In this document: positions 39,848 through 45,924 of the stretch, one piece after another | Numbering within the stretch: position 1 is the stretch's first letter | Layout: each line of letters opens with the position of its first letter | NCBI GenBank assembly: GCA_029242745.1 | Contig: JAQWTI010000047.1 | Location: 1-45,924 of the forward strand | Direction of reading: 5' to 3' | DNA: 45,924 nucleotides | DNA from: Acidimicrobiales bacterium | Lineage (GTDB): Bacteria; Actinomycetota; Acidimicrobiia; Acidimicrobiales; MedAcidi-G1 | Position numbers and translations under genes: made by a program | The notes under the pieces: model-generated | Told to the model about the DNA's origin: nothing | Databases searched by the model: none | Seen by the model: the letters and a program-made list of their open reading frames with translations, nothing else

Positions 39848-40494
39848 GCTGGTTTGATGCTGCTAACGAACGGACGGCTCGAGAGATTCTGAGCCACTAT
39901 CCGAGGCCTAAATCGGCTGTTATTCCTCTGCTTCACCTGGCGCAAGAGCAAGAGGGGTGGGTTACTCCTCAGGCTATGAGTGAGATAGCGGCGATGACCG
40001 GTACCACGGCCGCCGAAGTACTCGGCACTGGCAGTTTCTACGAGATGTTTAAGTTCCATCCGGTGGGGAAGTACATCGTCAACATCTGCACCAACATCTC
40101 GTGCCAGTTGTTGGGTGGTGAAGACTTACTGAACCATGCCGAGTCCACTCTGGATGTGCGGGCCGGTGGTACTACTGACGACGGCCTGTTCACCGTTGAG
40201 GACGTGGAGTGCGTGGCCGCGTGCACGGAGGCACCCTGCTTCACCGTGAACTACCGCTACTTCCACCGGGCTAACGCCGAAACCTTTGATGAGGTAGTAG
40301 CTGACATCCGGGCTGGACGTAGCCCACTGGAGCGCGGTGCTGCTGGCGACATCGGTGAGCTTCCTGAGCACGGCACCCTCGGCCGGATACGCCAGCACGT
40401 GCCTGACGATCGACGGGCTGGCGTGGTGCCACCCGAGGAGGTCAACGGTGCACCAGCGTGGATGCCCGAACCTGTAGTCGAGGAGGCCTTATGA
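39844..40494 (+). CDS. nuoE: NADH-quinone oxidoreductase subunit E
   Basis: A 216-residue protein with the thioredoxin-like 2Fe-2S fold. The cluster N1a ligands are Cys82 and Cys87 (ICTNISC) and Cys123 and Cys127 (VECVAAC). The N-terminal helices RPKSAVIPLLHLAQEQEGWV are family-typical. A C-terminal stretch of about 60 residues after FDEVVADIRAG is extra. It works with NuoF and NuoG in the NADH-oxidising module. GTG 39844 overlaps the nuoD stop, and the nuoF ATG overlaps its own stop. Confidence 0.95.
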   Translation: MSWFDAANERTAREILSHYPRPKSAVIPLLHLAQEQEGWVTPQAMSEIAAMTGTTAAEVLGTGSFYEMFKFHPVGKYIVNICTNISCQLLGGEDLLNHAESTLDVRAGGTTDDGLFTVEDVECVAACTEAPCFTVNYRYFHRANAETFDEVVADIRAGRSPLERGAAGDIGELPEHGTLGRIRQHVPDDRRAGVVPPEEVNGAPAWMPEPVVEEAL

Positions 40495-41915
40495 CGAGTG
40501 CCTACATTCCCCATGCGGCGGGTTATGTTGACAACGGAGGTCCAAAGATAGTTACCTCCCGGTTTGCCCACGAAGACTCGTTTACCTTTGAACGTTTCTT
40601 AGCTACCGGTGGCTACGTGGGGCTGAGAGCTGCTTTGGCCATGGCCCCCGAAGACGTCCATGCTCAGGTCCGCGAGGCCACCTTGTTGGGCCGTGGTGGG
40701 GCGGGCTTCCCAGCTGGTGTCAAGTGGGGCTTTTGTCCCGAAGGGGTATGGCCCCGCTATCTAGTGGTAAATGGCGACGAGAGTGAGCCCGGGACATACA
40801 AGGACCGTCTCCTCATGGAGCGTGATCCTCATCAACTAATCGAGGGCTGTCTGATCGCCTGCTACGCGCTGGGTCTTTCACAATGCTTCCTTTATGTTCG
40901 AGGAGAGATGGCTCTGGCCCAAGAGCGAATTGCTGTGGCGCTGAACGAGGCTTACACCGCTGGTTATGTGGGATGCAATGTGTTGGGTACTGACTTTTCA
41001 GTCGACATCACTCTCCACTGGGGAGCTGGCGCCTACATCGTTGGCGAGGAGACGGCCCTCATCGAGAGCCTTGAGGGCAATCGGGGCATGCCCCGCCTCA
41101 AACCTCCCTACTTTCCAGCAGCTATTGGTCTTTACGGCCAGCCGACCATTGTCAACAACGTTGAGACGCTGGCGAATGTGCCCTGGATCATGGCCAACGG
41201 GGCCGCGTCCTATCGCAAGATGGGATCAGAGTCCTCACCTGGGACTCGCCTGTTTGCTGTATCGGGTCACGTTAAGCGACCCGGTGTTTACGAGGTTGAG
41301 CAAGGTGTCACCACATTTCGTGACCTTTTTTACGGCGAAACCTACTGTCAGGGCATTCGTGACGGCCATGAACTGAAGATGTTTATCCCAGGCGGAGGGT
41401 CTTCGCCTTGGTTCTTCACCGAACATCTTGATCTGCCACTTGAGGCCAAGGAGGTGGGTGCGGCTGGGTCGATGCTCGGATCAGGTGCCATCATTGTCAT
41501 GGACGAGACCACCGATGCTGTGAAGGCCTGTCATCGAATGGTGAGATTTTTCGCACGGGAGTCATGCGGCAAGTGTTCTCCCTGCCGGGAAGGGACGAGT
41601 TGGGAAGAGAAGATCTTGGCACGCATCTTGGCTGGCCATGGGCGTCCATCTGACATTGACCTTCTACTGGACGTGGGCGACAACATCAGTCCGGGCCCTT
41701 ATCCAGTGGCTGCCCATGCTGCTGAAGGTTTGGATGCCGTACCGTTCCCGCCCCGCCAGACCACGATCTGTCCACTTGGCCCTTCGTCGGTTGCCCCGAT
41801 TACGTCAACCATTCGACGGTTCCGTCACGAGTTTGAGTCGCGCATCACCCGGAGCGATGGCATTCCCGTGTCTGCGGCGAACACGGCGAATAGTCCGGTG
41901 GGGGCTGGCTCATGA
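40491..41915 (+). CDS. nuoF: NADH-quinone oxidoreductase subunit F (NADH- and FMN-binding)
   Basis: A 474-residue NuoF from ATG 40491; the open frame upstream lies in nuoE. NADH/FMN motifs are LLGRGGAGFPAGVKWGF and VVNGDESEPGTYKDR. GAYIVGEETALIESLEGNRGMPRLKPP follows. Cluster N3 ligands are in ESCGKCSPCREGTSW with a fourth cysteine in TTICPLG. It takes hydride from NADH to FMN. Overlaps nuoE and nuoG by four bases each. Confidence 0.96.
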   Translation: MTSAYIPHAAGYVDNGGPKIVTSRFAHEDSFTFERFLATGGYVGLRAALAMAPEDVHAQVREATLLGRGGAGFPAGVKWGFCPEGVWPRYLVVNGDESEPGTYKDRLLMERDPHQLIEGCLIACYALGLSQCFLYVRGEMALAQERIAVALNEAYTAGYVGCNVLGTDFSVDITLHWGAGAYIVGEETALIESLEGNRGMPRLKPPYFPAAIGLYGQPTIVNNVETLANVPWIMANGAASYRKMGSESSPGTRLFAVSGHVKRPGVYEVEQGVTTFRDLFYGETYCQGIRDGHELKMFIPGGGSSPWFFTEHLDLPLEAKEVGAAGSMLGSGAIIVMDETTDAVKACHRMVRFFARESCGKCSPCREGTSWEEKILARILAGHGRPSDIDLLLDVGDNISPGPYPVAAHAAEGLDAVPFPPRQTTICPLGPSSVAPITSTIRRFRHEFESRITRSDGIPVSAANTANSPVGAGS

Positions 41916-44404
41916 CCCCCGAGAGTGTGGACATCTTGGTGGATGGTCGGACCGTGCGCGCCCGCCCGGGCGAATTATTAATTGAAGCCTGCGAGCGCGC
42001 TGGAACCTACATCCCCCGGTTCTGCCATCACAGCCGGATGAAGCCGGTCGGGATGTGTCGTATGTGCATAGTCGAGGTTGATACTGGACGAGGTCCCGCT
42101 CTTCAGCCTTCCTGCATGCTCGAGTGCTCGCCTGGAATGACTGTCGATACCGAATCTGACCTAACCAAAAAGACACAGGACGGGGTACTGGAGTTCCTGC
42201 TCATTAACCATCCTCTAGATTGTCCAGTTTGTGACAAGGGTGGTGAGTGTCCTCTGCAGGACCAGACCATGGCGTTCGGTCCAGGTGAAAGCCGGTTCGT
42301 TGAGGAAAAGCGTCACTTTGAGAAGCCGATTCCTGTTAACAGCAATGTCCATCTTGACCGCGAGCGTTGCATCCTGTGTGACCGGTGCACCCGTTTTGCC
42401 GGTGAGGTTGCGGGCGACCAACTCATTCATTTCATGGACCGCGGTGGGCAAACTCAGGTAAATACCTTCCCCGACCAGCCGTTCTCGTCGTACTTCAGTG
42501 GCAACACCGTGCAGATCTGCCCGGTGGGTGCGTTGACTGCTGCCCCCTACCGATTCAAAGCTCGCCCATGGGACCTCGAGGAAGTTGAGTCAACCAGCAC
42601 GTTGGACAGCGTAGGCAGTCGCATTGCCGTGCAATCGTCGCATGATCGGGTGCTCCGCTTTCTTGGGTTAGATGCGGATGCTGTGAATTGGGGGTGGTTG
42701 TCGGACAAAGAACGGTTCGTTTTCGAGGCCTACGACCACGAAGATCGCCTAGCTGCTCCGATGCTCCGTGGCGACGCTTTGGGTAATCGAATGCCCGGTG
42801 GCGACTCTCTGGTGGCTGCATCTTGGAGCGAAGCACTCAGCGTGGTCGCATCTACCCTGGTAGACGTTCCGGGGGACCGAGTCGCTGTGCTTGGTGGCGC
42901 CCGCATGACGAACGAGTCGCAGTACGCATGGGCCAAGTTGGCTAAGGGTGTGTTGGGTACCGACCACGTGGACGCTCAACTGGCTGACGGCTTGCCAGCG
43001 GAGGTATTGCTTAGCTTGCCCCGAGCCACAATTGACCGGGCTTGCACCCCCGGTGGAACGATTGTGCTCTTGGGACCGGACCCCAAGGAAGAACTGGGCG
43101 CGCTGTTCCTGAGACTCCGACACGCCATCGTTCATGACGGGGCCACCCTGATCGAGTTGACGCCTCGGCGCACCGGTCTAAGCGGCCATGCCGCCCATTC
43201 GTTGCGGGTTACCCCTGGCGATGCAGCGGGTGTAGTGGCCAGCCTGTTTGGTGAAGGGTCGCCGGCAGGCGCTGGTGGTCTCACAGCCGATGAGATAGCA
43301 GCGGCTGCAGGGACTTTGGCCGCATCGGTCGCCGCCGGTTCGTCGATTACCGTTCTACTGGGCCGCCCTTCACTCGCGGAGTCAGCCGGTCCGGTTGTGG
43401 ACGCAGCATTGGCCCTCCACGACTACCTACCAGAGGCCACTTTTCTGTCGTTGCTGCGTCGCGGCAATGTCCACGGGGCCTTGGACATGGGCTTGGCTCC
43501 CGGGCTGTTGCCGGGCCGGGCCGCACTTGCCGACATTGGGGTAGTTGAAGGGGTCTGGCCGACCGTTCCGACGACTGTCGGTCATGACGCACTGGGGATC
43601 CTGAGAGCGGCGGCAGATGGTGATATCGACGTGCTGTTTCTGCTGGGTGCAGACCTGCTGGCTGATGTGCCTGACCGCCAGCTGGCCGAGGAGGCACTGG
43701 CTGGAGCAGGGACCGTAGTGGCGGTAGACCTATTCGGTACCGACACCGTGACCCAGGCTGACGTGGTTCTGCCTGCCGTGGCCTCCACTGAACTAGATGG
43801 AACGTTCACCAATTTGGAGGGCCGGGTGAGTGTGGTGGCACGCAAAGTCAACTCGCCAGGAACCTCCCGTCCTGACTGGGCCATTGCTGTGGAGTTGGCA
43901 GAACACCTCGGTGTCGATCTGGGTTTTGCCACGGTGGCCGACGTTCGAACCGAGATTGCTTCGGTATCACCGCTGCATGCCGCTGTTACATCTGAGGCTC
44001 TTGTCGGGTCCACCCGAGAAGGAATTCTTCTTGAAGGTGGTCTAGTCGCTGACCGGCCTTTACCCACGAGTGTTCCTGGGCGTGATGGCTATGGGCTGCG
44101 CCTAGTAGTTGACCGGTCTATGTACGACACAGGGGTGTTTGTTGCTCATAGCCCCTCGCTGGCCGGCCTTGCTCCAGGTACTCGGGCCGGTATGGAGCCC
44201 ACTGACATAGCCCGCCACGGCATCACCGAGGGTGAAGTCATTGATCTCATCAGTTCTCGGGGCACTATCCAGGTAGAGGTGGCCGCCGATTTCGGGGTAA
44301 CACGCGGGACGGTGCACTTGCGAGCCAATCAGCCTGGTGCATGCGCCACCGTATTGATCGACGCCGCAGCGCCGGTTACAGAAGTGCGACTGGGTCGCCG
44401 ATGA
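41912..44404 (+). CDS. nuoG: NADH-quinone oxidoreductase subunit G
   Basis: An 830-residue iron-sulfur subunit. The N-terminal 2Fe-2S site is Cys38, Cys49, Cys52 and Cys68 (FCHHSRMKPVGMCRMC). The His-Cys3 and 4Fe-4S sites follow in HPLDCPVCDKGGECPLQDQ, CILCDRCTRFAGE and CPVGAL. The remaining 600 residues form the molybdopterin-oxidoreductase-like domain, which in complex I is structural; segments such as TDTVTQADVVLPA and ELDGTFTNLEGRV are typical. The C-terminus (about 730-830) has the dinucleotide-domain barrel. It is of normal actinobacterial length. Confidence 0.95.
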   Translation: MTPESVDILVDGRTVRARPGELLIEACERAGTYIPRFCHHSRMKPVGMCRMCIVEVDTGRGPALQPSCMLECSPGMTVDTESDLTKKTQDGVLEFLLINHPLDCPVCDKGGECPLQDQTMAFGPGESRFVEEKRHFEKPIPVNSNVHLDRERCILCDRCTRFAGEVAGDQLIHFMDRGGQTQVNTFPDQPFSSYFSGNTVQICPVGALTAAPYRFKARPWDLEEVESTSTLDSVGSRIAVQSSHDRVLRFLGLDADAVNWGWLSDKERFVFEAYDHEDRLAAPMLRGDALGNRMPGGDSLVAASWSEALSVVASTLVDVPGDRVAVLGGARMTNESQYAWAKLAKGVLGTDHVDAQLADGLPAEVLLSLPRATIDRACTPGGTIVLLGPDPKEELGALFLRLRHAIVHDGATLIELTPRRTGLSGHAAHSLRVTPGDAAGVVASLFGEGSPAGAGGLTADEIAAAAGTLAASVAAGSSITVLLGRPSLAESAGPVVDAALALHDYLPEATFLSLLRRGNVHGALDMGLAPGLLPGRAALADIGVVEGVWPTVPTTVGHDALGILRAAADGDIDVLFLLGADLLADVPDRQLAEEALAGAGTVVAVDLFGTDTVTQADVVLPAVASTELDGTFTNLEGRVSVVARKVNSPGTSRPDWAIAVELAEHLGVDLGFATVADVRTEIASVSPLHAAVTSEALVGSTREGILLEGGLVADRPLPTSVPGRDGYGLRLVVDRSMYDTGVFVAHSPSLAGLAPGTRAGMEPTDIARHGITEGEVIDLISSRGTIQVEVAADFGVTRGTVHLRANQPGACATVLIDAAAPVTEVRLGRR

Positions 44405-45642
44405 GCGTCTTGGACACCGCCGTACTGGCTATCGACCCGTTACTCAGTGGAGACCTTGACCTTGGGATAGTAGGCATTGTTGCGCTGAAGGTCGTGGTGG
44501 CGTTCGTTATTTTGCTGGTTTCAGTGATGCTGATGATCTGGTTCGAGCGGAAACTTGTAGCCGACATGCACAACCGGATTGGGCCTTCGGTGGCTGGCCC
44601 ATTCGGAGTTCTTCAAACCCTGGCCGACGGGATCAAGTTGTTCTTCAAGGAGGACCTCATCCCTGACCGGTCTGACCGAGTGGTCTTCAAGTTGGCCCCT
44701 TATTTGTCTCTAATCCCGGCTTTCCTCGTGTTCGCCATTGTCCCCATCGGGGGTGACTTTTCCTCGGGGGATGGCACTGTCACTTGGTTTGGGGAGCGGA
44801 CTTACCTTCAGGTTGCAGATCCACCAGTGGGTGTGCTGTTCTTTCTTGCTCTTTCGTCGATCGCCGTCTACGGCGTGATGCTGGCTGGCTGGTCATCAGG
44901 GTCAAAGTACCCACTGATTGGTTCGGTACGCGCCTCCGCCCAGATGATTAGTTATGAAGCGGCCCTAGGCCTAGCCATCGCAACGGTCTTTTTGACCTCA
45001 GGCTCACTTTCCACCCACGACATCGTGGCCAGTCAGGTTGAAGGCAACTGGAATGTGTTTGCTACTGGCGTAGTTCCGTTCTTGGTATTTGTGTTGGCTG
45101 GCACCGCCGAGTTAAACCGACCACCGTTCGATCTTGTGGAGGCTGAGCAGGAGTTGGTCGGCGGGTTCCACACCGAGTACAGCTCGATCCGGTTCGCCCT
45201 GTTCTTCCTCGCCGAGTTCATGAACGTGATCACCATGTCGGCGATCGCCGTCACCCTCTTTCTGGGTGGCCCCGACGGGCCGATCCTCGTGGAGCGGGTC
45301 GCCTGGGTCTGGCCGACCCTGTGGTTCTCCCTCAAGGTCCTGGCCTTCCTCTTCACCTTCGTGTGGCTGCGGGCGACCCTGCCGCGGATCCGGTACGACC
45401 AGCTCATGGACCTGGGCTGGAAGGTCCTGATCCCGCTGGCACTCGGCTGGTTCCTCCTGCTCGCGACGCTCAACGTGGGCCGCGACCGGGGTTGGTCGCC
45501 ACTGGTCGTCGTGTTCGCCAGCGTTGCCGTGCTGTGGGCGGGCGCCGCCATGCTGGGTGGCGCCGTCCGCAAGGCCCGTGCCGAGAGGCTCGCCCTCGAG
45601 TTCGAGTCCGACGAGGTGCTCGACGCCGGGGATGGTGCCTGA
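44401..45642 (+). CDS. nuoH: NADH-quinone oxidoreductase subunit H
   Basis: A 413-residue protein from ATG 44401, overlapping nuoG. It has about eight to nine helices and typical loops: [43 protein letters not shown] and [25 protein letters not shown]. It forms the quinone channel with NuoB/D. Up to about residue 247 (base 45,141) codon use is mixed like the rest of the window; from 45,145 onward almost every codon ends in G or C, although the protein reads on without a break. This marks a join between two compositions inside one gene. Confidence 0.94.
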   Translation: MSVLDTAVLAIDPLLSGDLDLGIVGIVALKVVVAFVILLVSVMLMIWFERKLVADMHNRIGPSVAGPFGVLQTLADGIKLFFKEDLIPDRSDRVVFKLAPYLSLIPAFLVFAIVPIGGDFSSGDGTVTWFGERTYLQVADPPVGVLFFLALSSIAVYGVMLAGWSSGSKYPLIGSVRASAQMISYEAALGLAIATVFLTSGSLSTHDIVASQVEGNWNVFATGVVPFLVFVLAGTAELNRPPFDLVEAEQELVGGFHTEYSSIRFALFFLAEFMNVITMSAIAVTLFLGGPDGPILVERVAWVWPTLWFSLKVLAFLFTFVWLRATLPRIRYDQLMDLGWKVLIPLALGWFLLLATLNVGRDRGWSPLVVVFASVAVLWAGAAMLGGAVRKARAERLALEFESDEVLDAGDGA

Positions 45643-45924
45643 TGGGCTACTTCCGCGGCTTCGCCGTCACGTTCCGCAAGCTCTGGGAGAAGCGGGTCAC
45701 CATCCCGTACCCCGAGCAGAAGCGCGACAAGCCCGAGCGCCTCCATGGCCGCCACGTCCTCAACCGCTACGAGGACGGCATGGAGAAGTGCATCGGCTGC
45801 GAACTCTGCGCGGGCGTGTGCCCCGCCGACTGCATCTACGTACGCGGTGCCGACAACCCGCCCGACGACCCGGTGTCGCCGGGGGAGCGCTTCGGCTTCG
45901 TCTTCGAGATCAACTACCTGCGGT
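45142..45924. other. Segment of high third-position GC (possible recombination or assembly join)
   Basis: From codon 249 of nuoH (about 45,145) to the window end, third positions are nearly all G or C: the 38 codons from 45,145 to 45,258 all end in G or C. Just upstream, codons such as GAT, CTT and GCT (45,130-45,144), and GTA, GTT, GTA, TTT, GCT, TTA, CGA (45,070-45,120) show the usual mixed pattern. The change falls in the most conserved stretch of the gene, where a crossover or misassembly is easiest. The reading frame stays intact into nuoI. Confidence 0.75.
45642..45924 (+). CDS. nuoI: NADH-quinone oxidoreductase subunit I (N-terminal part, cut by window edge)
   Basis: The frame starts at ATG 45642, overlapping the nuoH stop (TGATG), and runs off the right edge after 94 codons. 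The opening [25 protein letters not shown] is typical of NuoI. The first ferredoxin motif is Cys50, Cys53, Cys56 and Cys60 ([12 protein letters not shown]). The second motif lies outside. NuoI carries clusters N6a and N6b between NuoG and NuoB. Codon use is the high-GC type of the preceding half of nuoH, unlike the rest of the window. Confidence 0.94.
   Translation, partial: MGYFRGFAVTFRKLWEKRVTIPYPEQKRDKPERLHGRHVLNRYEDGMEKCIGCELCAGVCPADCIYVRGADNPPDDPVSPGERFGFVFEINYLR

Noticed and set aside
1-45924. CRISPR arrays, tRNA/rRNA genes, insertion sequences, phage or toxin-antitoxin genes
   Set aside because: No regularly spaced repeats, no cloverleaf-like or rRNA sequences and no transposase, integrase or toxin-antitoxin type proteins were seen on either strand.

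Overview
The window looks like a chromosomal piece of an actinobacterium, probably an uncultured member of the Acidimicrobiia. This assignment is inference. The evidence is a mycothiol-type glycosyltransferase (mshA) followed by a YbjN gene and the proC, rex, hemACDBL order seen in actinobacteria, an F420/luciferase-like monooxygenase, MenJ-like menaquinone chemistry, and frequent GTG/TTG starts. Base composition is moderate, roughly mid-50s to 60 percent GC by eye. No rRNA, tRNA, CRISPR, insertion sequence or phage gene was seen.

Region 1 (1-15.8 kb) is an accessory metabolic region. It holds a DJ-1/PfpI tail, a tandem DUF1330-like protein, an SDR, a PhyH-type dioxygenase, a DUF2082 zinc ribbon, an LLM oxidoreductase and an alpha/beta hydrolase. 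A tightly overlapping TauD-MFS-SnoaL operon follows. Next comes a plus-strand run: MOSC protein, double-SDR fusion, acyl-CoA dehydrogenase, D-threonine-aldolase-like PLP enzyme and ALO-type FAD oxidase. YaaA and a histidine phosphatase close the region. Substrates cannot be named from sequence.

Region 2 (15.8-30.1 kb) is conserved actinobacterial housekeeping. It contains a MoaD/ThiS-like protein, MshA, YbjN, an MFS carrier, ProC, a SAM-hydrolase-like DUF62 protein, a 29-residue membrane peptide and the NADH-sensing repressor Rex. The complete C5 heme pathway to uroporphyrinogen III follows (hemA, hemC, hemD, hemB, hemL). Pgi and a geranylgeranyl/menaquinone reductase lie on the opposite strand.

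Region 3 (30.1-45.9 kb) is respiratory. A divergent promoter region carries a plausible Rex operator. It separates a membrane-anchored monoheme cytochrome c from a plus-strand operon encoding an unknown membrane protein, a 2[4Fe-4S] ferredoxin, a b6-type cytochrome b, a subunit-IV-like protein, a Rieske protein, a diheme cytochrome c and a second unknown membrane protein. After a strong intercistronic hairpin the complex I operon nuoABCDEFGHI starts and runs off the window. Rex, heme synthesis, menaquinone reductase, quinol:cytochrome c reductase and complex I together form a respiratory island.

The most interesting points are: (a) the cytochrome b keeps the cysteine that in b6f binds heme c_n, at exactly b6 spacing, and sits directly behind a ferredoxin gene, suggesting a ferredoxin-to-menaquinone branch; (b) an 'IPEHL' module recurs at the N-termini of two subunits of the complex; (c) third-codon composition changes abruptly inside nuoH near 45,143, so the last ~780 bases may come from another lineage by recombination or a chimeric assembly join.
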